Shown: piece after piece, positions 47,454 to 58,771 of the stretch
Numbering within the stretch: position 1 is the first letter of the stretch
Layout of the letters: every line of letters starts with the position of its first letter
NCBI GenBank assembly: GCA_026120185.1
Contig: JANUWF010001468.1
Location: forward strand, 620,001 to 684,000
Direction: 5' to 3'
Source of the DNA: Voacanga thouarsii
Taxonomy: Eukaryota; Streptophyta; Magnoliopsida; Gentianales; Apocynaceae
Length of the DNA: 64,000 nucleotides
Made by a program: the position numbers and the translations under genes
The notes under the pieces: generated by a model
What the model saw: only the letters and a program-made list of their open reading frames with translations
What the model was told of the DNA's origin: nothing
Database searches by the model: none

Positions 47454-48932
47454 TTTGTTAATATACAACGTAAATGAAACTAGGTAAAAAAATTAAAATT
47501 AATTTCATATTATCCCATTAATATTAAAAATATTTTAATAAATATAAAATAACAAATAAAAATCTTAATAATAATTTAATAGTTACTTCTCTCGTCTTAT
47601 TCATCTATTTTTAGCAACTTACTGGGATGGTGATGAAGAGAAGGTATTGCTATCCCAAATTTCAATTTTGATGATTTATTGCTATGGAAAACAAACAACG
47701 ATGCCACCTTTCTTATTTGAGATTTTTCCCTTTTTTATTTGAGATTTTTCCTTAGTTTAAAAATAGTAAAACTAGGGTAACTATTGAGAAATAATTTTAG
47801 TTAGCAATATAGATTATACAGTCATACAAAGAAAGCATTGATCGTATTTAATGAGAATCTTATTAAATAATTTGAATTTATAAATTATCCCTAATTTTAA
47901 TTAGCAACAATAAAAACATGTTTGGTCTTTTTGACTCCATAAAAATGAACACAATACTAACATACTTTTTATGCAGTATGTTTGCAAAACTTATATTTAT
48001 TTACTGTTTATTTTTATATATTTATAACAAAAATAATATAAAATTTTTATTTTAATATTTTAAAAACCATTTGAATTTAAAACTCATGAATTTAATAATT
48101 AATCAAAATTTTAATTCAACTCTCAAATATTTTTATAGAGTTGAACTTCAATTTAAAACCTGAATTTATCTTGAATTTAAATCCAAATATTGACTGAAAA
48201 ACTTTCAGCTTCGTCGCACTTGAGTACACCCTATCTAGACTCTGTTATTTGAGATTGACAACTCTTCTCTTCCAGTGCCTTTATACTATTCGAAACGTGG
48301 CAGTCTAAGTCTTAGGAATCTCCAAACCAGCATATATGTTGTAACGCCTGCAACCTCACCTTACCACACCAGGTAACTGATGAGATGACAAACGTTACAT
48401 CATTGTTTAGAGGCCTTGTCCAACTTTGAAGGGGGCAGAAAACCATTTGCAAAATGAGCAGGATGCTCAAACAATCCATATTTTTCCCAATATAGCAGTA
48501 TCAAGAAAAGGGAGGGTGATATGTGTTTCTTGTTTCTTTTTCAGTGAATTGCCTCACGGTGACGTTACTCCATGGCTTAGCAGACCACTTTTGAACAAAC
48601 AATGGCTTATACACAAAAAATGAAGTAAAAAAAATGAATGCATTAATGTATGTGAATACCTCTAGATTGACAACAATGGCTCTTTCGCGGCCCAGAATGG
48701 TGGAGGGATAAGACAGAAGAGGATCAAGAATTCGGAGATCACGGGCGTGAATTTGCACTCGTTGCATGATGGAATATTTATTTAAGTCCAAAACCATTTC
48801 TTCACCGGAGGAATTCATCAGAATCCAACTCCCATTCCCAACTGATCGTTTCTTCTTCAACCCACCGCCAGCAGCTGCCTCTGCCAGTGGACTTTGATCC
48901 ACCGGCAATATGTACACCCTTTTTCTTCCCAT
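42897..48932 (-). CDS. MRS2: MRS2/MGT-like protein, copy B (11 exons, open, GMN replaced by AIN)
   Basis: Exons in transcript order: 48932-48660, 46735-46706, 45824-45674, 45517-45396, 44940-44866, 44328-44101, 44017-43973, 43462-43418, 43327-43298, 43190-43074, 42983-42897. They sum to 1203 bp, 400 aa, no stop, all GT-AG. Exon lengths 2-5, 7-9 and 11 equal those of copy A. Start ATG chosen because the preceding GAGGTGACT aligns with the bases before the copy A start. Conserved: [49 protein letters not shown]. Diverged: TM1 exon (334-372) reads [20 protein letters not shown] then AINFPFSW, so the family-defining GMN is AIN (356-358; bases 43116-43124). Exon 6 has [19 protein letters not shown]2 and ARYKGLLGA are kept. 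In this family GMN is needed for Mg2+ passage, so copy B may not conduct Mg2+, may act as a regulatory partner, or may be newly decaying. Confidence 0.88.
47416..47450. repeat. (AT)n microsatellite in copy B intron 1
   Basis: About 16 AT units within the 1.9-kb first intron (46736-48659). The rest of this intron is AT-rich with no recognised feature. Confidence 0.9.
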
Positions 48933-48999
48933 AGTCACCTCTAACCATCCCCGGCTACGCAAGCAGATTAGAAGAGACAAAGGACAGGAGATTAAAGCT

Positions 49000-49474
49000 G
49001 AGGGAAACACAGGCTTTTGCTGGACGAGAAATGTGTCTGTGTGTGACTCTGTGCTCTACCAATGTACGTATTTATTATCTCTGTGCTACATTTCAATGTA
49101 GTTTTTGCATCTTTCTTGGTTGCTCAAGTCTTAGACAAGCATTTTCCAGGTTTCGCGTAGGGAAATATCATCTAAGCCAATGCTGCTTACTAGATGAATG
49201 AGAAAGCCAATTGCACTTCCACCAATAAGAGGTGCAGAGGATGATGATACCCTTGAAACACATATATAACTTACAAGATTGAAAATGATATCCCAACTAA
49301 TGGAACAAGGATTATCCGGCCCCTTCCTCATAACTGATGGTATCATATACTCGATTGAAGAAGGTCAGGCAGCAAGCAACCTCCCTCGCTTAAAACCACT
49401 AGAAAACTTAAACATGGAGGAGAGGCCATAGAGGTGAAGGTTACCCTTGGGGCTATTTTAACTGCAGATTCTAT
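49000..49474. other. Upstream region of copy B
   Basis: Probable promoter/leader of copy B near 48933-49080. 49131-49345 has a minus-strand ORF (MIPSVMRKGPDNPCSISWDI, APLIGGSAIGFLIHLV) that contains a GTAAGT donor-like site and might be an exon of an unknown gene. I cannot identify it. Copia-3 begins at 49475. Confidence 0.3.
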
Positions 49475-50826
49475 TGTTAGATATGTCCATCTAATAAATA
49501 TAATATTTGTATTTTGAAATTAAATAAAGTATATTTTTATATATTTATATGTATGAATTTGTTTTGTTCAGAAATTATTTAGATATTATAAATCAAGTAT
49601 TTATTTGCTAAATACAGAAAGACTTTATTTATAATTTAATTCAAAATAAATTATTCACGATTTAAAATAAATTTGGGTAATTTATTTTGGTAAGATCGTC
49701 TTAATTTTATTGAAGTTTGTCTTTGACTTTGGTAATAAAATTAAGGATATATTTTAATATATTAGATGGACCATCAATGTTTATTTGTGGAATAGACCAT
49801 ACAAATAAAATATTAAAAGATTGTAGTATATAATACCTTAATCCTGAGTAAACAATTATTTATATTTACTAACTTAAAATTCCTTAAGTTACCACGGAGA
49901 GAGATTAACTCAATAATCAATATCTCTGAATCTTGGGAATTAAAGTGAAATAAATATGAAATAATTATTATGCAATATGAAATCTGTCACCTTTAATAGG
50001 CAAGATCATTTTCTCATGAGTTCTTCTAAGAGACCGTTAAATCTGAGCTCAATAATTCAATAGTGTCTATTGAATTCAATTTGTAAGTGTAACGTGGTCA
50101 CATGGTACTATCAAATTGGAGATGAGAATTGAGGATTTGAATGAAGGGCATTGTAGTCATACTATCTCGTTCAAAGTATTATATTGATCGATGGGGATAA
50201 TTTGTTGGATCGATCAATCATAAGGATATAATTATTGACTCTACTAATTGCAATTAGATTAAGAGTGCAATTACGTTCTTTTAGTAGAGTGGAACATAAT
50301 TAATAAATTATTTTTTGGTTGACAAAATAATTTATTAGAGTTTAGTCTAATTATATCCGGTCAGGTCTTTTCAGAGGCTCCTAATTATGGGATAATAATA
50401 AATTATAAATATTTATAATTTATTAATAAAAATTGCAAGAAACCAAAAATCGTATTTGAGATGAAATAAGATAAGTGGAGATAGTTATACACAACTATAC
50501 TTTTCTTATTCTATAAAGATTCGTATTTTGAAGTAGAGTCAACTATACATTGGTATATGACTGTATTTTCAGGTTACGTGAAAAATAATGTTCTCTCAAT
50601 TTTTATGTGAGTTCACCCTCTACAAAAAGAGAAAAATACGATTAGCAATTTCCTGATCCCAGGAGATTACATTGAAAAAGGTTTGGAGGTCTAGAGAACT
50701 ACTAGAAGGCCAAAGGCTTCAAGAATCATATTTTGAAGACGATATCTACAAAGGTATGAATCATTTTCACGTACTCATAGGATTCAATCTGGTTGGCACA
50801 TAAGTATGTCGATCATATAACTAAGA
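49475..50826 (+). repeat. Copia-3 5' LTR
   Basis: 1352 bp, TGTTAGATATG ... ATAACTAAGA (no CA end). Confidence 0.9.
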
Positions 50827-52350
50827 ATTGGTATTAGAACCAGGTTTTGATATGTGTTTATATGTTAAGATTAAATCTTTTATGCATATATTTAGTTGAG
50901 CGGAGTAAAAATAATACATTTATATTCATGGTGAGTGATTTGATTAATTCTGTTCAAAATAATTTTATGGCCATAATTTTTTATTTGGTGAATATGTATA
51001 GGTGTTATCGAGTTTTGTAACAAAATGGGTAGATTACGTCTCCATGTTTCCCTTTTAAGTTTTCTTTTAATTTTATTTTTATGCTATGAAAAAAAATGTA
51101 AATATTCATTCGAGCAAAGCCGGAACATAGAAGATTTCTTGGTGCTATTTGCTGAATTTGTTTCTTGGTTCTGGGTTGTCATGTGTGGTGTTGGGTTGTC
51201 ATGTGTTCTTGGTGCTGGGTTGGCCCATTACTGGGCCAGCAAATCCAGTGACCCAATGGATAAAGTGGCTTGCAGCTTAGTGACTGGGCTGGCTTAGTAG
51301 GCCACGCACCAGTGGCCCAGCGGCTGGCATGCCACTTCCTTTAATATAAAAGAAAAAAAAAAGGAGTGTTCATTGGCTCTACTAGGTTTCAAATCCAGGT
51401 CTTGGGCATGAATGGCAAGAGACTTAACCACTACTCCACTACAGATCATGTGACTTATGCTGCGGCCACAAATTAATATTGTAGAAGATTGAAGAGTTAG
51501 CTATTTTGTTAGCCAATTAGATTTTTCAATTGTAATTTTGCAATATTATTTTTTATGTCTAGGTTTGCCATAAAATCATTTTTATTTTTATTTTATAATT
51601 TTTACTATTTAATTTTGATTGAATTATATATCATTCATGTTAACATGCCATATAATTTGCATTAACACCGCTCTAGGTACTATTTAGTTATGCATAAATA
51701 AATTAATTTTTTATTAAATTAAAAAAATTAAGTGTGAAGTAGTCAATTTTAATTAACCTTATATCTCCCCTATTTGCCCATCAGTAAAATTAACGTTTAT
51801 TTCGTACCATTTTAAATGGTCTCCCTATAGGAAGGTTACATTATATTGATTATTAGATTGGGCATAAAAAAAACTTTAAAAATTTTTTAAGTTTAATTCA
51901 TTCATAATTACTCTATAGGTGATGTAATTGGATTGGAAACTTTATATTTAAAAAAAATTGAATATAAGGGGTTACACTTAAATCAAAGACATTATAAGGA
52001 CTTCCTATTGAATATCCTAATAATGTCTATGATGGCCAAAATATGAACAACACTAAAACTAATATTGCATTTAGATGCAAGATATATTAATTTTAGTGGG
52101 GTGATTCAGGCCTAACTATAAGTTATATTGTTATCTCCTATAGAAGAGCATATTACTTTAGGGTTTTAGGTTATGGATCCTAATTTAACTATAAGTTATA
52201 TTGTTATCTCCTATAGAGATGCATGTTACTATAGAGTTTTAGGTTATCGGATTTTGATAATAATTTTTATTACTACTTAAAATATTATCATATTGATCAT
52301 GCAGTATGATATGATGAATGGCCTATATTTTTATTTTATTTTATTTCAAA
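50827..52350 (+). other. Copia-3 leader/spacer
   Basis: Begins with the primer-binding site. 51140-51340 carries repeated GGTGTTGGGTTGTCATGTG and GCCCATTACTGGGCCAGC, GC-richer than its surroundings. The ORF 51025-51297 lacks a recognised domain. Two copies of TAACTATAAGTTATATTGTTATCTCC (52113, 52185) form a short direct repeat before gag. Confidence 0.45.
51365..51455 (-). repeat. tRNA-like (SINE-type) remnant within Copia-3
   Basis: On the minus strand: GTGGAGTAGTGGTTAAGTCT (A-box-like TAGTGGTTAAG), then TGCCCAAGACC and TGGATTTGAAACC (B-box-like), followed by a T-rich tail. Resembles a tRNA-derived SINE head with an intact-looking A and B box spacing (about 45 bp). Confidence 0.45.
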
Positions 52351-52353
52351 AAA

Positions 52354-53160
52354 TGACTTCCAACACTTTATCCCTAATTTTAACAAAGAACCAACTGGTT
52401 GGAGAAAATTTTATTGATTGGAAATGAAACCTCATAATCGTGCCCATTGTTGAGAAGCTCAAATATGTGCCAACTGAACCATGCCCTGTTAAGCCTAATG
52501 AACAGTCCACGTGCAAACAAAAGAAGGCTTATGATAAGTGGTTGAGTTCTGATGAGATGGCTCGCTACTACATTTTGAGATCTATCTCAAATGTATTGTA
52601 GCAGAAACATGAGAACATGACAACCGCTACAGAAATCATGAGAAGCCTCTAGCAAATATTTGAACATAAATGACGTCAGGCCCCCAACCAGCAATATGGC
52701 GTATAATGAATATGCGCATAAAACCTGGAATGCCCGTGAGAGATCATATGTTACAATTAATCGCTCAGTTTAATGTGGCAAAGGTCTTAGAGGTTGAAAT
52801 TAAGTCTGAGACTCAGATTGATATGGCTCTAGAAACTCTCCCAGAGATATTCTCGCAGTTCAAAGTTAATTATAATATGAACAAGATAGAGATATCTCTT
52901 ACAGAGTTGATGAATGAGCTTGAGAGCGTCGAGGCTATCCTAAAAGTGGAAAGTGGCAACGCTCTTGTTCTAATTCATATTGAATCTTCTTCTTCCAAGC
53001 CTAAGGGCAAAGGAGAAAATAAGAGAAAGTAAAATAATAAAAAATGGCCTAAGCAGCATGTTAAGAAAGTAAAAGTGGATGAAAAGTCCAAAGGTAAATA
53101 TTTTCACTGCAAGCAAAAAGGACATTAGAAGACACAATGCCCAAATTACTTAGCTAAACG
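52354..53160 (+). pseudogene. Copia-3 gag
   Basis: Starts MTSNTLSLILTKNQLVGENF, then IDWK-stop. It continues with YDKWLSSDEMARYYILRSIS and an open piece 52670-53032 (MNMRIKPGMPVRDHMLQLIA), and ends at a zinc-knuckle-like CFHCKQKGH-stop-KTQC. At least five stops. Confidence 0.8.
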
Positions 53161-53199
53161 CAAGCAAAGTACTGGTGAGTTATCCTACATTGAAACTTG

Positions 53200-54590
53200 T
53201 TTAGTGGTTGATTCCTACAAATACTTGAATAGTAAATTTTAGAGCCACTAATCATGTTTGCAATTCATTTTAGGGGTTTCAAGCAACCAGACATCTCAAT
53301 GAAAGAGAGCATATTCTAAGTATTGGCACAGGATCAGTTATATCTACAAGAGTTGTTGGAGATGTTTATCTTTATTTTGATAATAAACATTTGGTTTTGA
53401 AAGATTGTCATTATGTTCCTGACATTTATCAAAATTTGATTTCAATTTCTTTGTTATTCAAATAAAAATATTCTGTTAAATTTTATAAATTATCAGTATA
53501 GATATTTTTGAATAACTCTATGATATGTCATGGATATTTAAATAATGATCTGTATGTTTTGAAACCTACCAACACTTCGTTATATTATACTGAAACTAAC
53601 AAATACATTAAGTCACCTCCCACTAATGAGACTCTCTTATGGCATCTTAGACTCTGTCATATTAGTCTAAATAGGATTCAAAAGCTTGTAGAAGAAAGTC
53701 CTTTAAGTGACTTAAAAGTGGAACTTTTTCAAGTTTGCGAATTTTGTTTGGAAGGTAAAATGACCAAAAGATTATTTCCTTCCAAAGGAAATAGAGTCAA
53801 GGAAGTCTTAGAATTAGTGCACTCTGATGTATGTGGACCAATTAATGTCCAAGCTAGAGGTAGGTATGAATATTTCATTACTTTTACGGATGATTACTCA
53901 ATATATGAATATGTTTACCTAATTACTCATAAGTCTGATACTTTAGAAAAATTCAAAGAATTTAAGGCTGAGATAGAAAAGCAATTAGAAAAGAAAAATA
54001 AAACACTTTGATCAGATTGAGGTGGAGAATATCTATCCCATAACTTTAGATCTTACTTGTCAAAAAATGAGATTTTATCTGAATTAAGTGCACATGGCAC
54101 TCCTCAACAAAATGGAGTTAGAAAAGAGAAACAGGACCTTGTTAGACATGGTCAAAACAATATTAGGCTTCTCTACACTTAGTACATCCTTTTGGGGATA
54201 TGATGTACAAACTGCAACATATATATATTGAATATGGTTCCATCGAAGTCTATCCCTAAAACTCCATTGGAATTATGAAATGGGCGGAAGCCTAATTTGA
54301 CACATATCCGTATTTGGGGTTGTCCGACATATATGTCAAAGGGAAAGATGGATAAAATAGAATCACGATCAAATTTATATCTGTTTGTTAGGTATCCAAA
54401 AGGAATAAGGAGATACTACTTCTATAGTCTTCAAGATAAGAAAATAATTGTAAGTACAAATGTAATTTTCTTAGAGGACAAGTACATAGAAAAACGTAGA
54501 TCCAAGAGTAAGGTTATTTGGGAAGAAACCAAGGAAAATAATCCCAAGCAAATTTACAAAAAACTATACTCAAGATTCACGTGGTGAATT
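53200..54590 (+). pseudogene. Copia-3 protease and integrase
   Basis: Protease remnants (ATNHVCNSF, GTGSVISTRVVGDVYLYFDN, LKDCHYVPDIYQNLISIS), then the open piece 53508-54011 with LLWHLRLCHISLNRIQKLVE (family G in LGH is C), CEFCLEGKMTKRLF, LVHSDVCGPINV. GTPQQNGVRKE and RIWGCPTYM follow. Glu of the DDE set is in a degraded context (N-G-V-R-K-E). Confidence 0.82.
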
Positions 54591-54595
54591 CGTAT

Positions 54596-55632
54596 CTATG
54601 CCACTTAACATGCCAGATTCCAATAGGAGAGAAATAGATATTATGTCTTCTATACTCACTGGCTCTTCGACACATAGAATGGAAGAACCTCCTGCCCCTG
54701 TTCAAAATTTAGTCATTGAGGAATCAGCAGATCTGGTTCTAGTCAACAAGGAGAAGGAAAGTCCAATCATCCAAGAACCTCTGCAGCTTAGACATAGTGG
54801 GAGAGTCATTCGACGACCTTATAGATACTTACTCTATGGAGAAGCTTTTTAAGCAATCTCTTTTGAAGAAGAAGAAGATCCCACTAAGTATAAAGAAGTT
54901 ATAGAGGATATAGACGCAGACCATTGGAAGAGTGCAATGGATTCAGAAATAAATTTCATGTACATTAACTCCGTCTGGGAACTTGTGGACTTACCTAATG
55001 AGGTAAAACCTATTGGGTGCAAATGGGTCTACAAAAGAAAGAAAGAAGTAGACAGGAAAATGGAAACTTTCAAAGTTAGATTGGTTGCTAAGGGTTATAC
55101 CCAATGAGAAGGTATTAACTATGAAGAAACTTTCTCGCCTGTGGCTATGCTAAAGTCTATAAGAATCCTTTTATCAATTGTAGCTCACTTCGACTATGAA
55201 GTATGGCAAATGGACGTCAAGACAGCTTTTCTTAATGAAAATCTTGACGAATGTATCTACATGGTACAGCCAGATGGTTTTATCCAAGAAGGTCAAGAAT
55301 ATAAAGTTCGCAAGCTGAATAGGTCCATTTATAGGCTTAAACAAGCGTCTAGATCTTGGAATATCATGTTTGATCAAGCCATTAAATCTTATGATTTTAA
55401 TCAGTATCCTAATGAACCCTGTGTCTATAAGAGAATTATAGATGGTAAGGTAATTTTTCTAATACTGTATGTTGATGACATCCTTCTCATTGAAAATGAT
55501 GTAAGGACATTAATATTGGTGAAAATTTTGTGGGGTAAACAGTTTGATATGAAAGACTTGAGAGAAGTAAGGTATATTCTGGGCATTCAGATCCTTTGGG
55601 ATAGAAAGAATAGACAGATGGCTTTATCCTAA
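54596..55632 (+). pseudogene. Copia-3 reverse transcriptase
   Basis: RRPYRYLLYGEAF, IGCKWVYKRKKEVDRKMETF, VRLVAKGYTQ-stop, YEVWQMDVKTAFLNENLDEC, YRLKQASRSWNIMFD and LYVDDILLIEN (YVDD kept, about 55467). Stops after GEAF, YTQ and MALS. Confidence 0.82.
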
Positions 55633-55649
55633 GCTTCATATATTGACAA

Positions 55650-56550
55650 AATATTGGCGAGATTTTCAATGAAAAATTCCAAGAAAGGTCAATTGCCTTT
55701 CAGACATGGAATCCAGTTATCTCAGAAGCATAGTCCTAAAACTCCTAATGAAATTGAGTACATAAAATGAATTCCTTATGCATCAGATCAGCTGTAGGAA
55801 GTTTCATGTATGCTATGCTATATACTCGTCTAGACATTTGTTATGCTGTTGGGATGGTCAGTAGATATCAGTCAAACCTAGGATCGGGACACTGGACAAC
55901 AGTGAAGCATATATTTAAGTATCTTCGCAGAACTTAAGGATATATGTTGTTGGGATGGTTAGTATATATCAGTCAAATCCAAGATTGGGACACTGGACAG
56001 CAATGAAGTATATATTTAAGTATCTTCGCAGAATTTGAGGATATATGCTAGTTTACTCAGCTCTAGAATTAGTACCTATAGGTTACACTGATTCTAATTT
56101 TCAAGCTGATAGAGATCTTTACAAGTCCACTTCAGGCTCTGTTTTCACCTTATGTGGTGGTGCAGTTGTGTGAAAAAGTATCAGAAAATCTTATATTGCT
56201 GACTCTACAATGGAAGTTGAATATGCAGCTTGTGAAGCAGCTAAAGAGACGGAATGGTCGAAGAAGTTCTTAACAGAACTTGAGGTGGTTCCTTTTGCAT
56301 CTCAAGCTATTAGTTTGTACTGTGACAACAGTGATACAGTGGCAAATGCAAAAGAACTACGTAATCATTAGCTTGGTAAACACATTGAACGTAAATATCA
56401 CATACTTAGATTATTTAATGTGGAGATGTAAAAGTATGCGAGATTTCTTCTACTGAAAATCTTGCTGATCATTTTACTAAAAGTTTACCTGTAACTGTTT
56501 TTAGAAGTTATATAGAAAGTATGGGTATTTTTGATATGTCCCATTTACTT
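55650..56550 (+). pseudogene. Copia-3 RT end and RNase H, with internal tandem duplication
   Basis: Readable only in patches across frames (SYIDKILARFSMKNSKKGQL, then RNase H-like pieces, and ENLADHFTKSLPVTVFRSYI near 56455). The block around 55848-55946 is repeated at 55947-56045 with about 10% differences. Confidence 0.7.
55848..56045 (+). repeat. ~100-bp tandem duplication in Copia-3
   Basis: GTTGGGATGGTCAGTAGATA...GCAGAACTTAAGGATATATG followed by GTTGGGATGGTTAGTATATA...GCAGAATTTGAGGATATATG. The two units have since diverged. Confidence 0.8.
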
Positions 56551-56570
56551 TAGGACAAGTGGGAGAATTT

Positions 56571-57943
56571 TATTAGATATGCTCATCGAGCAAATACAAT
56601 ATTTGTATTTTGAAATTAAATAAAGTATGTTTTTATATATTTATATGTATGAGCCTGTTTTGTCCATGAATTATTTAAATATTATAAATCAAGTGTTTAT
56701 TTATTAAACACGGAAAGACTTGATTTATAATTTAATTCAAAATAAATTATCCGCGATTTAAAATAAATTTGAGTAATTTATTTTGGTGAAATCGTCTTAA
56801 TTTTATTGAAGTCTGTCTTTGACTTTGGTAATAAAATTAAGGATATATTTTGATATATTGGATAGACCATCAATGTTTATTTGTGAAATAGACCAATGTT
56901 TATTTGTGAAATAGACCATACAAATAAAACATTAAAAGATTATTGTACATAATACCTTAATTCTGAGCAAATAATTATTTATATTTACTAATTTGAAGTT
57001 CTTTGAGTTACCAAAGGGTGAGATTAACTCAATAATTAATATCTTGGTATCTTGGGAATTAAAGTGAAATAAATAAGAAATAATTATTATGCAATATGGA
57101 ATCCGTCACCTTTAATAGGCAAGATTATTTTCTCATGAGTTCTTCTAAGGGACAATTAAATCTGAGCTCAGTAATTCAATAGTGTCTATTGATTTCAATT
57201 TATAAGTGTGGCGTGGTCACATGGTACTGTCAAATTAAAGATGAGGATTGAGGATTTGAATGAGGGGCACTGTGGTCATACTGCCTCATTCAAAGTATAA
57301 ATTAATCGACAAGTGTAATTTGTTAGATCGATCAATCATAAGGATATAATTATTGACTCCAATAATGGCAATTAGACTAAGAGTACAATTACGTTCTTTT
57401 AGTGGAGTAAAACGTAATTAATAAATTATTTTTTGATTGACAAAATAATTTATTGGAGTTTAGTCTAATTGTATCCATCAGGTCCCTTCAATGGCTCCTC
57501 ATTATGAGATAATAATAAATTATAAATATTTATAATTTATTAATAAAAATTGTAGAAAACAAAAAATCGTATTTGAGATGGAATAGGATAAGTGGAAATA
57601 GTTGTACACAACTATACTTTTCTTATTCTATCAAGATTCGTAATTTGAAGTAGAGTCAACTATACATATTGGTATATGACTCTATTTTCAGGTTACGTAA
57701 AAAACAATGTTCTCTTAATTTTTGTGTAAGTCCATCCTCTATAAAGAGAGAAAAATACGATTAGCAATTTTCTAATCCCGGAGATTACATTGAAGAAGGC
57801 TTGGAAGTCTAGAGCACTATCAGAAGGCCAAAAACTTCAAGAATCATATTTTGAAGACGATATCTACAAGGTATGAATTATTTTCACGTACTCATAGGAT
57901 TTAATCTGGTTGGTATATAAGCATATCGATCTTATAACTAAAA
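56571..57943 (+). repeat. Copia-3 3' LTR
   Basis: 1373 bp, TATTAGATATG ... ATAACTAAAA. Contains an extra tandem copy of TTTATTTGTGAAATAGACCA (56877-56920) absent from the 5' LTR. Confidence 0.9.
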
Positions 57944-57948
57944 TCTAT

Positions 57949-58771
57949 AGCACCTAAGTAGAATATTTTCTATTCATGAGGAGTGAGGAAGTTCATGCAT
58001 TAGGTCAAGGTCGAGACGAAACCTTAATTCAATAAGAATATAAAGATTCCTAGTGACACAATTGACATGGAACCGATGGTCAAACAGGATGGACTATACG
58101 AAACGGGTAAGGACTAGGCGATGGACCAATTGGGCACGCAAGCTAGCATGAGCCAACACGATCCAAGAGAGGACATGATCGGGTCCTACAAAGGCCACTA
58201 GAGATTTTGACCAGTCAATATTTAAGAGGTTTGGAGAATATTCCGGAAGCTTCTAAGAAGCTCTTGTACATAGTAAAGAGACCTAGATTTGTATAGAATT
58301 ATCTACAAAGTCTAGAATTTTGTAGACCTTGTATAGAATTATATAGCGAATTTCTAGAAAATAAGTGATCTACGACAATTTGGAGAATTCTCTAGAACAT
58401 CCTCCAGGTCAAGGCTTGCCTATAAATAGATTCAAACCCTCTCATTTGTAATTGTAAATACAAACTCTCAAATTCTTTTCAAAAACTATGGCCCACTAGC
58501 TTTCTTTGCCTTTCAACATTTAGTTTGGTTAGCCAATTAATAACCATATTTCCATCAATCTTTCATCACCTTTTGTTCTTCTCTTAGGCTGATCTAGCAA
58601 AATTCTTCAAGTTAGTCTTAGAGGTTGTTAGAGCCGCACAAATTATTTAGTGTAATGTAGCCAACCCGTGACTGATCTAACAAAATTCTCTAAGTTAGTC
58701 TTAGAGGTTGTTAGAGCCTAACTTGTGAGAAAGACTATTCTTGGTAAATTCTCCTTGAATCCAATGGTAGC
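57949..58771 (+). mobile_element. Probable gypsy-type 3' end / LTR remnant
   Basis: 57990-58200 reads like the tail of a plant gypsy polyprotein at DNA level (GTTCATGCATTAGGTCAAGG, GACATGGAACCGATGGTCAA). Then follow LTR-like features: CTTCTAGAA/GAATTCTCTAGAA motifs and a TATA box GCCTATAAATAGA at about 58420. 58589-58634 and 58672-58720 are near-identical (CTGATCTAGCAAAATTCTTC / CTGATCTAACAAAATTCTCT ... GTTGTTAGAGCC). Copia-3 appears to have landed in or beside it. Confidence 0.4.

Larger units (their letters stand above)
49475..57943 (+). mobile_element. Copia-3: large, old Ty1/copia element
   Basis: 5' LTR 49475-50826, primer-binding site TGGTATTAGAACC at 50829, interior with gag, PR, INT, RT and RNase H remnants, purine tract GGACAAGTGGGAGAA (56553-56567), 3' LTR 56571-57943. 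Target duplication TCTAT at 49470-49474 and 57944-57948. LTRs show frequent base differences and small indels, so it is older than Copia-2. The coding region has dozens of stops and frameshifts. About 1.5 kb between the primer-binding site and gag is AT-rich and includes a tRNA-like remnant. Confidence 0.92.

Noticed and set aside
42897..48932. Treating MRS2 copy B simply as a pseudogene
   Set aside because: All exons are open and spliceable and several are nearly identical to copy A; only the GMN change argues against function, so it is listed as a gene with a caveat.
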